Assembly (NCBI RefSeq): GCF_014206945.1
Contig: NZ_JACHON010000001.1
Coordinates: 431,529 to 495,528, forward strand
DNA from: Gracilibacillus halotolerans
GTDB taxonomy: Bacteria; Bacillota; Bacilli; Bacillales; Amphibacillaceae
DNA length: 64,000 nt
Direction of reading: 5' to 3'
Shown here: piece after piece, positions 1 to 8,616 of the stretch
Layout: each line of letters begins with the position of its first letter
How positions within the stretch are numbered: the first letter of the stretch is position 1
Notes under the pieces: generated by a model
Seen by the model: only the letters and a program-made list of their open reading frames with translations
Database searches by the model: none
What the model was told of the DNA's origin: nothing
Made by a program: the position numbers and the translations under genes

Positions 1-82
1 CAGAGTATACTAACTCTTCTAATATACTCTCAACTTCTATTAAATCTTTTTTTATAAAATTATATGATTTAGTTAACCTCAT
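1..82 (-). CDS. hepT: Heptaprenyl diphosphate synthase component II, N-terminal fragment (cut by window edge)
   Basis: Only the first 27 codons lie in the window; they begin MRLTKSYNFIKK and run off the left edge. A good ribosome site (AGGTGG, 5 bases before the ATG) precedes the start, and the gene follows menG by 19 bases. HepT is the catalytic, aspartate-rich-motif subunit that pairs with HepS to make the C35 chain of menaquinone-7, but those motifs are outside the window. The call rests on position in the hepS-menG-hepT operon and on the N-terminal sequence style. Confidence 0.8.
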   Translation of the reverse strand, partial: MRLTKSYNFIKKDLIEVESILEELVYS

Positions 83-101
83 TTCTGCCACCTAACTTTA
101 T

Positions 102-812
102 CTACAAACTTTTTTCACCCATATGCATAGCAGCTACGCCACCAGTATAACCTTTTATTTCAATATTAATGAATCCCGCTTGTTGGAACATTCTTTTAAG
201 TTCATTTTTATCTGGAAAGTCTTTAGCTGACTCCTGTAACCACGCATACTCTTGGTAGCTTTTTGCAAATAACTTTCCGAATAAGGGCATGATGTTTCCA
301 AAATAAAAATAGTATAGCTGCTTATAGATCGGGAGAGTCGGATGTGAAGTTTCTAGACAAACTACTTTTCCACCTGGTTTAACAACACGGTACATTTCTT
401 TTAATACTTGCATATAATCTGGTACGTTTCGTAAACCAAATCCTATCGTAACGTAGTCAAAATGATTATCTTCAAATGGCAGTTCCATTGCATTACCATG
501 TATAAAGGATAAGTTATCGTAGTTGACTTCTTCATTTCTTTTTTTAGCTATTGAAAGCATATTTTCACTAAAGTCAAGACCTATTACTGTCCCTGATTCA
601 CCAACAGCTTCTGCTAAAGAAAAAGACCAATCACCTGTGCCACAGCAAACATCCAATGCAGTAGAACCTGGTGTAACTTGCATGCGGCTCATTATATCCT
701 TACGCCATTTAATATGACGTTTAAAAGATATAATAGAGTTCATATGGTCATAGTTTTCGTAAATTGTTTCAAAGACTTGATGAACTTTCTTTTCTTTTTC
801 TAATTTATTCAT
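102..812 (-). CDS. menG: Demethylmenaquinone methyltransferase
   Basis: Class I SAM-dependent methyltransferase of the UbiE/MenG family (236 residues, full length) that methylates demethylmenaquinone in the last step of menaquinone synthesis. The SAM-binding glycine motif is visible as [11 protein letters not shown] near residues 53-63, followed by the acidic D at the end of the next strand ([11 protein letters not shown]) and the family motif GFGLRNVPD around 124-132. The start is supported by AGGAGAAGGG upstream. It lies between hepS and hepT, as in B. subtilis, so the three probably form one operon for the quinone side chain and its final methylation. Confidence 0.96.
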   Translation of the reverse strand: MNKLEKEKKVHQVFETIYENYDHMNSIISFKRHIKWRKDIMSRMQVTPGSTALDVCCGTGDWSFSLAEAVGESGTVIGLDFSENMLSIAKKRNEEVNYDNLSFIHGNAMELPFEDNHFDYVTIGFGLRNVPDYMQVLKEMYRVVKPGGKVVCLETSHPTLPIYKQLYYFYFGNIMPLFGKLFAKSYQEYAWLQESAKDFPDKNELKRMFQQAGFINIEIKGYTGGVAAMHMGEKSL

Positions 813-859
813 GTTAACTACCCTTCTCCTGCATTTTGCTAATTCCTATATCGTCAATA

Positions 860-1576
860 TTAGGAGAGATATTGCTTCAGTATCGAATTAGATTCTCCAA
901 GATACTTCTCCCTTTTTTGAATTTCATCTTTTAAAAACGTTTTATAATCAGTTTTTTGCACGTTCTTGTGGAACAACTGAGAAAACAATGTCTCCTTTTC
1001 TTCTTCCATAAAATCTGCTTCTTGCAATAGCCTTCTATAGAAAAGCCAATTCTTCATATAACGATGATCTTCTTCACTATGCCAATTAGAATAAAATGCT
1101 ACATGCTTAATTAGTACAAAGTCGAGTTCACAAAAACCTTCTGCAAATTGAGTAGCCTCTTGAGGGCTTGTATAAAAGAAATCCATCTTTTGTTCGGTTA
1201 TATCTGATATACCGTTTGCAAGGACACCCGTTAAAAGGATATTGTCAGCCTCCGATAATCGTTTATAGTATAAACCAGAATAAAAATCCCCTGCAAGAAC
1301 TGTTAGTTGTTGGCTTTTTCTGTCACTTGAATCGACGGTTGTTTTTTGTGCTATTAAATCATGCGTATTTAATGCGATTTGTACGAGCATTACCGAAACA
1401 ATAGAATCCTCGATATCCTCATAATTCATCAATAAAATATGTAAAAGCTTTAATTTATCTTCTTCGATAATAGGCTGTTCAATATGTAACGTTAAATAGG
1501 TGTGTTCTATTTCATTTTCAATTAGTTTACGATAGCTAGGTATCGATTGAGTTAGAGTTTCCACTTCATTCACCAC
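860..1576 (-). CDS. hepS: Heptaprenyl diphosphate synthase component I
   Basis: Small non-catalytic subunit of heptaprenyl diphosphate synthase, needed with HepT for chain elongation to C35. The protein (about 238 residues, close to the family length) is largely helical and has the HepS features HDLIAQ (near 72) and VLAGDFYSGLYYKRLSE (near 94-110), which resemble the DDxxD region of prenyl synthases without its aspartates. The start is uncertain: two tandem GTG codons (1576 and 1573) follow a weak AGGATT, and the second has the better spacing. A perfect 17-bp palindrome lies about 100 bases upstream. The mtrAB genes that precede hepS in B. subtilis are not here. Confidence 0.9.
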   Translation of the reverse strand: MVNEVETLTQSIPSYRKLIENEIEHTYLTLHIEQPIIEEDKLKLLHILLMNYEDIEDSIVSVMLVQIALNTHDLIAQKTTVDSSDRKSQQLTVLAGDFYSGLYYKRLSEADNILLTGVLANGISDITEQKMDFFYTSPQEATQFAEGFCELDFVLIKHVAFYSNWHSEEDHRYMKNWLFYRRLLQEADFMEEEKETLFSQLFHKNVQKTDYKTFLKDEIQKREKYLGESNSILKQYLS

Positions 1577-1950
1577 AATCCTATAAGCACAATTTATGTA
1601 TACTACTTCGACAATATCGATTTAGTTACTATTCACTTCTTCTGAAATAAAATATCCATTGTATTTCTCATTATACTAACTTAGTATAGCATATTGTATC
1701 GATTACTGAATAATGAAAACTCTCTTTTTGCCTAAGGACAATCTTTTGTTTAGTAGGGTAGTAAAATAATGCTCTATCTTATATCTCGGTAGATTTCTTT
1801 AAGAGGGAAGGATTGAGAAGAATGGGAATGTTTTGAACATGGATGTAGTCATACGTTTTTTTATACTTGCAAGCGTGTCGTTCATTTCCGTTACTGTTAA
1901 TAGGAATATGGATAGATATAATATTTGATAAGTTTCATAGGTTAAAAAAG
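1577..1950. other. Intergenic region hepS-hbs, no supported gene
   Basis: About 370 bases that in B. subtilis would carry mtrA (folE) and mtrB. I see the palindrome described separately, likely promoter sequence for hepS, and no open frame with a good ribosome site. A 29-codon plus-strand frame at 1839-1928 was considered and rejected. Confidence 0.5.
1672..1688. promoter_or_regulatory. Palindromic operator-like site upstream of hepS
   Basis: A perfect 17-bp palindrome, TATACTAA-C-TTAGTATA, lies between hbs and hepS. Read toward hepS it contains a TATACT and runs into a TATAAT, so it covers the two best -10 candidates for that operon. No convincing -35 was found. The binding protein is unknown. 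Confidence 0.35.
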
Positions 1951-1980
1951 AAAAAAAGGGCGACGATGCACCCTTTTTTT
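1951..1980 (-). terminator. hbs: hbs terminator
   Basis: A hairpin with arms AAAAAAAGGG / CCCTTTTTTT, followed on the minus strand by a long T run, 20 bases after the hbs stop. It is nearly symmetrical and could work in both directions. Confidence 0.8.
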
Positions 1981-1999
1981 GCCCATATGTAATATCATA

Positions 2000-2272
2000 T
2001 TATTTTACGATATCTTTAAGGGCTTTACCTGGTTTAAACGCAGGAACTTTGCTTGCTGGAATTTCGATTTCTTCTCCAGTTTGCGGGTTACGCCCTTTAC
2101 GTGCAGCACGCTCACGTACTTCAAAGTTACCAAATCCAATAAGTTGAACCTTTTCACCGTCTTTAAGTGAATCCATGATAGATTCAAAAACTGCATCTAC
2201 AGCTTTTGTTGCATCTTTCTTAGAAAGTTCGCTTTTTTCAGCAACTGCATTAATAAGATCTGTCTTGTTCAT
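2000..2272 (-). CDS. hbs: DNA-binding protein HU
   Basis: Histone-like nucleoid protein HU, a dimer that bends and compacts DNA. The 90-residue product ([10 protein letters not shown]...) has the HBB signature [20 protein letters not shown] around residues 46-65 with the beta-arm tip [13 protein letters not shown]. The open frame could start at a GTG 9 bases upstream, but that GTG is inside the Shine-Dalgarno GGAGGAGGTG; the ATG at 2272, 6 bases after it, gives the standard 90 residues. It is monocistronic, with its own promoter and terminator, next to spoIVA as in B. subtilis. Confidence 0.98.
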   Translation of the reverse strand: MNKTDLINAVAEKSELSKKDATKAVDAVFESIMDSLKDGEKVQLIGFGNFEVRERAARKGRNPQTGEEIEIPASKVPAFKPGKALKDIVK

Positions 2273-2365
2273 GATATTCACCTCCTCCCATTAAACTACT
2301 AGCAATAATTAAGAATGATAAACATCATCTATAGCTAAGGTCACCAATTAATGATGACAAGGCTA

Positions 2366-2394
2366 ATAATAACCGAAAATCTCTGAGAGTTCAA
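2366..2394 (-). promoter_or_regulatory. hbs: Candidate sigma-A promoter of hbs
   Basis: TTGAAC, a 17-base spacer, then TATTAT on the minus strand, giving a leader of about 90 bases before the hbs ATG. Other -35-like hexamers (TTGACA near 2440-2450) further upstream may mark a second promoter, but none has a matching -10. Confidence 0.5.
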
Positions 2395-2645
2395 CAATTT
2401 ACAGTGTTTTTGAGACTTTTTTCTTTAAACAATGTGTAATTTTGTCAATTTACAAAGAATCTTATCATACAGATTACTAGGTTGCAACTGTTTTCAAGAC
2501 TTTTGTAAAATCATTCTTATTTTGAGTATAGCTCGTTAACTCCAGTATTGCCATACTTTTTTTATCCTATTCTTTAATATATAACATAATGGTTAGAGTA
2601 AGTGTAGATAGTTTCATAAATTCTATTAAAAGGTTGTTAAACACG
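2395..2645. other. Upstream part of the hbs-spoIVA intergenic region
   Basis: About 250 AT-rich bases between the candidate hbs promoter and the spoIVA terminator. Apart from isolated -35-like hexamers, I see no open frame with a ribosome site and no clear RNA structure. Confidence 0.4.
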
Positions 2646-2696
2646 AAAAAACCTGTTCACATCCACACAACCACAACGTGTAATGTAAAACAGGTT
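2646..2696 (-). terminator. spoIVA: spoIVA terminator
   Basis: Arms AACCTGTT / AACAGGTT, with a long loop, followed on the minus strand by TTTTTTCG, 30 bases after the spoIVA stop. Confidence 0.75.
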
Positions 2697-2724
2697 CTAT
2701 ATCTAAGTAGTTTTTTTGCGGTTA

Positions 2725-4203
2725 TTATAAAATGATCGCAATTAAACCGCCTGATCCTTCGTTAATAATTCTTTCCAATGTTTCTTTAAGCTTAAATCTC
2801 GCATGCTCCGGCATTAGCGCTAGTTTTGCTTGGATACCTTCCCGCACAATAGAGCTTAAAGACCTACCGAATATATCCGATTGCCAGATTGATAATGGAT
2901 CCTCTTCGAAATCCTGCATCAAATATCGAACTAGCTCTTCACTTTGTTTTTCTGTACCAATGATTGGAGCGAACTCTGATTCAACATCTACCTTAATCAT
3001 ATGAATCGATGGTGCAACAGCTTTTAGCCGTACTCCAAATCGACTACCTTGGCGAATGATTTCAGGTTCTTCTAAGGCCATATCATGTAACGTTGGAGCC
3101 GCCACTCCATAACCGGTTTGTTTCACCATTCTTAATGCTTCCTCTACTTGATCATACTCTTTCTTAGCTTTTGTTAAATCTTGCATTAATTGCAAGAGAT
3201 GATCTTTACCACGGATTTCTTCTCCGACTATTTCTTTTAACACATGGTCGTAAAGTTCATCTGGAGCATGAAGATCAATATCTGCTACTCCTTCTCCCAT
3301 TTCTATTCCTGCTAATTGTGCAAGTTCAATAAAATCATATTGATCGAAGTGACCAATGACACTATCAACGTCTCGCAATCGTTTTATATCTTTTACCGTA
3401 TCTTCAATCGCCATTTGATAATTCGCTCTCAGCCAGTGATCTTCCTCTAAAACGAGTACCCAGCTTGGGAGATTAACATTTACTTCTAATACAGGAAATT
3501 CATATAGAACTTCTCTTAATACATTATGAACATCGTGTTCCGTCATACTTTCTACACTCATAGGAAGTACCGGGATGTCAAACTTTTCTACAAGTTCCTG
3601 TCTTAGCATCTCCGTTTCTTGGTGATAAGGTTGGACTGTATTAATAATCATAATGAATGGCTTGCCAACTTCTTTAAGTTCTTCAATTACCCTTGCCTCA
3701 GCTTCTAAGTAATCTTCTCGAGGGATGTCACCAATCGAGCCATCGGTTGTAATAACAATTCCCATAGTGGAATGCTCTTGAATTACTTTTCTAGTTCCAA
3801 TCTCTGCAGCATCATGAAAAGGGATTGGCTCTTCATACCACGGTGTATGAATCATCCGTGGTCCATTTTCATCTTCAAACCCTTGAGCGCCTTTTACGGT
3901 ATAGCCTACACAATCTACAAGCCGTACATTAACATCTAAACCATCTTCTACTGTTAATGAAACAGCTTGATTGGGCACAAATTTTGGCTCTGTTGTCATA
4001 ATTGTTCTACCTGCAGCACTCTGTGGTAATTCGTCCTGTGCCCTTACCCTATCACTTTCGTTCTCGATACTTGGTAACACCATTTTCTCCATAAACTTCT
4101 TAATAAACGTTGATTTTCCTGTCCGAACCGCTCCTACAACTCCTAAATAAATATCCCCATTTGTCCGCTTAGAAATATCCTTGAAGATATCGACTCTTTC
4201 CAA
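2725..4203 (-). CDS. spoIVA: Stage IV sporulation protein A, coat morphogenetic ATPase
   Basis: SpoIVA polymerises in an ATP-dependent way on the mother-cell face of the forespore and forms the basement layer of the spore coat. The N-terminal TRAFAC-type NTPase domain has a Walker A motif GAVRTGKST at residues 24-32 (K30), then a Walker B-like DCVGY and the long middle and C-terminal domains. The open frame extends upstream to an ATG, but the sequence GGGGAGGAG followed by TTG at 4203 gives MERVDIFKDI and exactly 492 residues, the B. subtilis length; the N-terminal extension would also contain the ribosome site. A sigma-E promoter lies just upstream, as expected for a mother-cell gene. Confidence 0.97.
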   Translation of the reverse strand: MERVDIFKDISKRTNGDIYLGVVGAVRTGKSTFIKKFMEKMVLPSIENESDRVRAQDELPQSAAGRTIMTTEPKFVPNQAVSLTVEDGLDVNVRLVDCVGYTVKGAQGFEDENGPRMIHTPWYEEPIPFHDAAEIGTRKVIQEHSTMGIVITTDGSIGDIPREDYLEAEARVIEELKEVGKPFIMIINTVQPYHQETEMLRQELVEKFDIPVLPMSVESMTEHDVHNVLREVLYEFPVLEVNVNLPSWVLVLEEDHWLRANYQMAIEDTVKDIKRLRDVDSVIGHFDQYDFIELAQLAGIEMGEGVADIDLHAPDELYDHVLKEIVGEEIRGKDHLLQLMQDLTKAKKEYDQVEEALRMVKQTGYGVAAPTLHDMALEEPEIIRQGSRFGVRLKAVAPSIHMIKVDVESEFAPIIGTEKQSEELVRYLMQDFEEDPLSIWQSDIFGRSLSSIVREGIQAKLALMPEHARFKLKETLERIINEGSGGLIAIIL

Positions 4204-4244
4204 GAGATCTCCTCCCCATCTTTCCTCGTTCATTTGACAATTCT

Positions 4245-4274
4245 ATTCTATGATGTTGTCCTACTGAAATATGC
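4245..4274 (-). promoter_or_regulatory. spoIVA: Candidate sigma-E promoter of spoIVA
   Basis: GCATATT, a 15-base spacer, then CATAGAAT on the minus strand, compared with the sigma-E consensus KMATAWW-N14-16-CATACAHT (one mismatch in the -10). It lies 42 bases before the TTG start. Confidence 0.65.
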
Positions 4275-4295
4275 AATTGTTTTTCAAAAAAGAAA

Positions 4296-4371
4296 AACTC
4301 ATTGTCTATCACATAGTAATAATGAAAGTAAATTATTTCATTACTAATCTATACGCAATAGTCAATGAGTT
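4296..4371 (-). terminator. yphF: yphF operon terminator, long hairpin
   Basis: A 14-base outer stem (AACTCATTGTCTAT against ATAGTCAATGAGTT, one mismatch) encloses a second imperfect stem (TAGTAATAATGAAA against TTTCATTACTA). On the minus strand it is followed by TTTTTCTTTTTT, so it ends the yphE-yphF transcript before the spoIVA promoter. Confidence 0.75.
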
Positions 4372-4402
4372 ATTCCTATTATATATAAGAGCTTAAAAGT
4401 TT

Positions 4403-5125
4403 TTATAAATCATTAGCAAAAACCGGCTCACCCTCTTTTATTGTATACGGTACACTATACGCTGGCACAATCGGGAAATGGTCTGTTAAGAGTTGACGTA
4501 TGTCATCTCCTTCTTCGTATTCATAATCATTTTCTTGCATGATTCGATAAATATCAGAGCGATAATCAATGATTAGATCGCCTTCGGTAGTAATGTATAC
4601 AGGTAAGTTATCCCCCGTATAGGGGCTTTTCACATAAGGGTCTGTGTCTAAATTTAATTCTTTATAGTCTAGTGAGTACACATATTGATCAATTTTCTTT
4701 CCGTAAGGTGGGTATGTGTGCTCTGCTCTAAACATCGATAATCGTTGTTGTATTTCTCGAAGTTCATTTGAAATGCGTAGGTCTATCACTTTTACCGTTG
4801 GGTCCGTCTCAACGTCTATTAAAACGTATTGATAGGTACCACCACTTTCAAATGCCGAGCCAGGAATTTCAGCTAGTAAACTTCTTTGTTTTAATAACGA
4901 AAAGTCAATCACATATTTTTGATATATCGGTGTATCACTATCCTTCGTTACAATAGGTAGGAGTCCACCTGTTTGTTCAGCGTATTGATTAACAGCTTGT
5001 TGAACGATAACAAGTTGTTCATCGTTAGTGATTTGGTTTTTAGATAGATTTTCTTCAGGGTACATACAACCTGCTAGTAGTAATAGGCTTAAAACTAGAT
5101 AAGCTGTAACACTTTTTTTCGTCAT
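4403..5125 (-). CDS. yphF: YphF-type lipoprotein
   Basis: Predicted lipoprotein of 240 residues with a clear signal peptide and lipobox LLAGC (lipid-bearing Cys20). The rest is soluble and exported and has no catalytic motif that I recognise. The gene sits between yphE and spoIVA, exactly as yphF does in B. subtilis, and GGAGGAAAG precedes the ATG. It is spaced 20 bases from yphE and probably co-transcribed with it. Function is unknown; the neighbours suggest a link to sporulation, but that is inference only. Confidence 0.82.
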   Translation of the reverse strand: MTKKSVTAYLVLSLLLLAGCMYPEENLSKNQITNDEQLVIVQQAVNQYAEQTGGLLPIVTKDSDTPIYQKYVIDFSLLKQRSLLAEIPGSAFESGGTYQYVLIDVETDPTVKVIDLRISNELREIQQRLSMFRAEHTYPPYGKKIDQYVYSLDYKELNLDTDPYVKSPYTGDNLPVYITTEGDLIIDYRSDIYRIMQENDYEYEEGDDIRQLLTDHFPIVPAYSVPYTIKEGEPVFANDL

Positions 5126-5145
5126 GATACATCTTTCCTCCTAAA

Positions 5146-5343
5146 CTATGCGGTTGGTCCACTAAAGACTACGAATGCAATAATTAAACTACCAACTATT
5201 AAGAATAAATAAGCAATTAAAGCGGTTATATTAGCAAGTACACCTTTCAATTTATACCTACTTAATAAGATTAAAAGAATTGCAAAAATCAAGGCTCCCA
5301 TTCCAGCAAATGAGACCCACATCATCATCATGGAAACAGACAA
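5146..5343 (-). CDS. yphE: DUF2768 membrane protein YphE
   Basis: Small membrane protein (65 residues) with two transmembrane helices (about 7-28 and 38-60). Size, hydrophobicity pattern and position between yphF and gpsA match B. subtilis YphE (DUF2768). The start is a TTG: AAGGATGAG lies 5 bases before it, while the run of four ATG codons four to seven codons later has no ribosome site. No function is known. Confidence 0.8.
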   Translation of the reverse strand: MSVSMMMMWVSFAGMGALIFAILLILLSRYKLKGVLANITALIAYLFLIVGSLIIAFVVFSGPTA

Positions 5344-5638
5344 TATTTCTCATCCTTTCTATTTATATAAAAATTAATATGTAAGTATCATTTCCTTTTA
5401 AAGCTTGTTAAGAAAAGCAATTACACCAGAGTATTCCTAGTAATTCAAGGTACTGATCTGATATTTATAAAATGTTCAAAATCCTATGCTATTATAACAT
5501 AGATATTAGTAAAACTCACTCTGCATCTTGTCGAATCAGTTACAATTATGTAGGTCTTCCTATACTGGTTTAACTGAATTCATATTTTTGTCTATCCGAG
5601 TAAAAGTCGTAGTTAATATCTCGTATAAATAAAGAAAT
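5344..5638. other. Leader region of yphE, no supported gene
   Basis: About 295 AT-rich bases between the spoVIF terminator and yphE. Apart from the extended -10 described separately, nothing with coding potential and no clear RNA structure was seen. Confidence 0.45.
5491..5499 (-). promoter_or_regulatory. Candidate extended -10 promoter for yphE-yphF
   Basis: TGTTATAAT (TGnTATAAT form) on the minus strand, about 150 bases upstream of yphE. No good -35 was found, as is usual for extended -10 promoters. Confidence 0.35.
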
Positions 5639-5673
5639 AACCGGATAGAGAGGGGGGCTCTCTCATCCGGTTT
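5639..5673 (-). terminator. spoVIF: Terminator after gpsA-spoVIF
   Basis: Strong GC-rich hairpin with arms AACCGGAT..GAGAG and CTCTC..ATCCGGTT, followed on the minus strand by ATTTCTTTATTT, about 100 bases after the spoVIF stop. Confidence 0.7.
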
Positions 5674-5769
5674 GACTAAATAAATACCCTAACACCCTAA
5701 TATGAATAACTCGTGCGTTTTATCATATGCATTGCAATGGTTGCTTGTATCCTCAAGTGCCTAGATGAT

Positions 5770-6030
5770 TTATTGTTTAAATAACTTAGTAAGAGTATTC
5801 ATGTCTTTTGGAAGATTATTATTTGTTATAGCTTGAACAATTTTATCTTCTTTTTGTTTGGAAACAGGTTTACCTGTCATTTGAGATAATTGTTTTACAA
5901 GCTGCCGTACTGTTTTCTGATCCGAAAAATCGGCATTTTGTACAGACTGAGCAACTTTTAAAATATCATCCGGCTTCATATTCGTTTTTTTAGAAATTTG
6001 GTCAAACATTTTATTATTCTGGTCCGTCAC
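5770..6030 (-). CDS. spoVIF: Stage VI sporulation protein F
   Basis: Small soluble protein of 86 residues of the SpoVIF (YjcC) family, which in B. subtilis is made under sigma-K and is needed for proper coat assembly and spore resistance. Family features are the N-terminal FDQISKKTNMKPDDILKVA, the SVQNADFSDQKTVRQLV segment, and a basic, helix-rich C-terminus. The open frame extends 15 codons upstream, but AAGGAGG lies 8 bases before the GTG at 6030, and a sigma-K promoter covers the upstream segment. It follows gpsA and was inserted between gpsA and yphE relative to B. subtilis. Confidence 0.88.
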   Translation of the reverse strand: MTDQNNKMFDQISKKTNMKPDDILKVAQSVQNADFSDQKTVRQLVKQLSQMTGKPVSKQKEDKIVQAITNNNLPKDMNTLTKLFKQ

Positions 6031-6063
6031 TTTGTTTTCCTCCTTGCATAATATCGTTCTATT

Positions 6064-6091
6064 TATGTTATGCAAGAAGAAAGTAAACAGT
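6064..6091 (-). promoter_or_regulatory. spoVIF: Candidate sigma-K promoter of spoVIF
   Basis: AC, 17 bases, then CATAACATA on the minus strand, an exact fit to the sigma-K form AC-N17-CATANNNTA. The -35 AC overlaps the last base of the gpsA stop codon. The expected start point is about 25 bases before the spoVIF GTG. Confidence 0.6.
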
Positions 6092-7131
6092 TAATCCGAA
6101 AGTCGTGTTCGAAGCATTTCGGATATATCGTCCATTTCATTGGTGGGAGCTCGCTTCATAAGATAATCTACTACTTTTTTCGGTTCCTCATCATCAAAAA
6201 TAATAGTATGAATCCCTTGTGTAATTGGCATTTTTACATTTATCTTGTTTGCGAGTTGGAAAACAGCCTTGGTTGTCCTTATTCCTTCAGCAACCATACC
6301 TAATTCTTCCTCTACTTCATCAATATTCATACCTTTTCCAAATAAATTACCAGCACGCCAATTTCGACTATGTACACTCGTACATGTTACGATTAAATCG
6401 CCTACTCCTGAGAGACCGATAAATGTTAACGGATTAGCTCCGAGATTGGTTGCAAGTCGTGTTATTTCTGCTAAACCTCTCGTGATAAGTGCTGCTTTCG
6501 CATTGTCTCCATACTCTAGTCCATCAGATATACCTGCACCGAGTGCAATAATATTCTTCAGTGCGCCCCCTAGCTCTACTCCAATTACATCTGTACTTGT
6601 GTAAACACGAAAATAGCTATTCATAAACAGCTCTTGAGTTGTTTTAGCTGTATCCTTGATTTCTGAAGCAGCGGTAACTGTAGTTGGGTGCCGCAATCCA
6701 ACCTCTTCCGCGTGACTTGGTCCAGACAATACAACAATATCCTTTATTTGGCTCTCATCAAGTTCTTCCCGAATCATTTCTGAAATTCGTAAGTGTGTAT
6801 CCGGCTCAATCCCCTTTGAGGCATGGATAATTAATGTAGGTTTATCTAATATTGCGTTTAACTGTTTACAAACGTTGCGAATTGCTTTCGTAGGAACAAC
6901 TAATAAAATGGCATCTGCCTCGTCAACAGATTGATTTAAATTATCCGATATGTGCAAGGAATTAGGGAGAGAAACACCTGGTAAATATTTATTATTCACT
7001 CTATCCTTCTCGAGCTGTAACTTTTGTTCAGAATTATGTGTCCAAAGTGTAACTTGGTGTTGATTATCACATAAAACAAGTGCTAGAGCAGTTCCCCAAC
7101 TTCCAGCACCGAGTACAGTTATTTTACTCAT
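6091..7131 (-). CDS. gpsA: NAD(P)-dependent glycerol-3-phosphate dehydrogenase
   Basis: Reduces dihydroxyacetone phosphate to sn-glycerol 3-phosphate, the backbone for phospholipids used by PlsY and then PlsC. The 346-residue protein has an N-terminal Rossmann motif GAGSWGTALA at 8-17, the GPSHAEEV motif near 140 and the C-terminal signature region LGGALKNIIALGAGISDGL near 187-205 with the catalytic lysine in ALKN. The ribosome site GGAGATGG supports the ATG. It follows der by 12 bases, so der-gpsA are co-transcribed. Confidence 0.97.
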   Translation of the reverse strand: MSKITVLGAGSWGTALALVLCDNQHQVTLWTHNSEQKLQLEKDRVNNKYLPGVSLPNSLHISDNLNQSVDEADAILLVVPTKAIRNVCKQLNAILDKPTLIIHASKGIEPDTHLRISEMIREELDESQIKDIVVLSGPSHAEEVGLRHPTTVTAASEIKDTAKTTQELFMNSYFRVYTSTDVIGVELGGALKNIIALGAGISDGLEYGDNAKAALITRGLAEITRLATNLGANPLTFIGLSGVGDLIVTCTSVHSRNWRAGNLFGKGMNIDEVEEELGMVAEGIRTTKAVFQLANKINVKMPITQGIHTIIFDDEEPKKVVDYLMKRAPTNEMDDISEMLRTRLSD

Positions 7132-7143
7132 TTTCCATCTCCT

Positions 7144-8454
7144 CTAATTACGTTTTCTAGCAAATATTTTAATCGGGGTTCCCTCAAAACCAAATGCTTC
7201 TCGTATTTTATTCTCCAAAAATCGCTCATAAGAAAAATGCATTAATTCAGGGTCATTAACAAAGACAACGAATGTTGGCGGTTTTACAGATACTTGTGTT
7301 GCATATAAAACCTTCAATCTTTTACCATGTTTCGTTGGTGGAGGACTAACTGCAAGTGCATCCATAATGACGTCATTTAATACGTTTGTTTCAATTCTTT
7401 TACTATGATTTTCACTAGCGATGTCTATTTCCGGTAAAAGGGTGTGCAATCTCCTCTTTGTTTTCGCAGAAAGAAATACAATAGGAGCATAATCAAGAAA
7501 CGGAAAGTGTGCGCGAATTTTTTCTTCAAATTCTTTTATTGCTTTATCGTGTTGATCAATCGTATCCCATTTATTCACAACGATAACGACTGCTCTACCC
7601 GCTTCATGAGCATATCCTGCAATTTTTTTGTCTTGTTCAATAATTCCGGTATCCGCATCAATTAAAGGAAGAACAACATCCGATCTTTCGATAGCTCTTA
7701 ACGCGCGTAGTATACTGTATTTTTCAGTAGTTTCATAGATTTTTCCTCGTTTTCTCATACCTGCTGTATCGATGATAACATAATCCTGGCCATCTCGATT
7801 GAAGCTTGTATCAATCGCATCACGAGTTGTACCTGCAACATTACTTACAATCACTCGTTGCTCGTTTAAGAGAGCATTAACCAATGATGATTTTCCGACA
7901 TTCGGCCTTCCAATTAGGCTAAAATGGATCGTATCTTCCTTTTCATCTTCATTCTCATGCTCTGGAAATAGTTCAACAACTGCGTCTAATAAATCCCCTA
8001 ACCCAAGTCCGTGTGTACCTGAGATTGGATATGGATCACCAAAACCTAATGAATAAAACTCGTACATTTGTTCCTTCATTTCAGGATTGTCAATTTTATT
8101 AACCGCTAGTACAACTGGTTTATTGGATTTATATAATATTTTTGCAACTTCTTCATCTGCAGCTGTTACGCCCTCTCTACCGTTAACTAGGAAGATAATA
8201 ACATCTGCTTCTCTAATTGCTACAGATGCTTGTTCTCTAATTTGAACAAGAATAGGCTCATCACCTATTTCAATACCGCCTGTATCGATTAGTCGAAAGC
8301 TAACGTTTAACCACTCAGCGGAAGAGTATATTCTGTCCCGCGTAACTCCTGGTATATCTTCTACAATTGAAATTCGTTCACCTACTAGCCGATTAAATAT
8401 AGTGGATTTCCCTACATTTGGCCTTCCAACGATGGCAACAACAGAGTTTCTCAT
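7144..8454 (-). CDS. der: Ribosome biogenesis GTPase Der (EngA)
   Basis: Essential GTPase that acts in 50S subunit maturation. It has the diagnostic tandem of two G domains: GRPNVGKST at 10-18 with DTGG and NKID, and GRPNVGKSS near 180 with DTAG and NKWD, followed by the C-terminal KH-like domain ending in IKIFARKRN. The 436-residue length equals that of the B. subtilis protein. It has its own leader of about 160 bases after the YIEGIA gene pair. Confidence 0.98.
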   Translation of the reverse strand: MRNSVVAIVGRPNVGKSTIFNRLVGERISIVEDIPGVTRDRIYSSAEWLNVSFRLIDTGGIEIGDEPILVQIREQASVAIREADVIIFLVNGREGVTAADEEVAKILYKSNKPVVLAVNKIDNPEMKEQMYEFYSLGFGDPYPISGTHGLGLGDLLDAVVELFPEHENEDEKEDTIHFSLIGRPNVGKSSLVNALLNEQRVIVSNVAGTTRDAIDTSFNRDGQDYVIIDTAGMRKRGKIYETTEKYSILRALRAIERSDVVLPLIDADTGIIEQDKKIAGYAHEAGRAVVIVVNKWDTIDQHDKAIKEFEEKIRAHFPFLDYAPIVFLSAKTKRRLHTLLPEIDIASENHSKRIETNVLNDVIMDALAVSPPPTKHGKRLKVLYATQVSVKPPTFVVFVNDPELMHFSYERFLENKIREAFGFEGTPIKIFARKRN

Positions 8455-8616
8455 GAAGGCACATCCTTTCTATCTCTATCAATGAATTGATATACTTTGA
8501 TACGTTATTAAATTACCATAACTATAGATAATAAAACAAGTTATAGCCTAAACAAACAATGCGTATCGTAGCATTACGTTTTTTATCGCTTGTTTACATA
8601 ATAAAATTATAGTCGA

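Noticed and set aside
1839-1928. 29-codon plus-strand frame with a hydrophobic middle (MDVVIRFFILASVSF...) between hepS and hbs
   Set aside because: No good ribosome site or promoter, and it lies in degenerate AT-rich sequence; topology alone is not enough.
8500-8616. A terminator after the YIEGIA cap gene (AATGC...GCATT hairpin near 8560-8580)
   Set aside because: Only five pairs and no adjacent T run on the minus strand; too weak to list.
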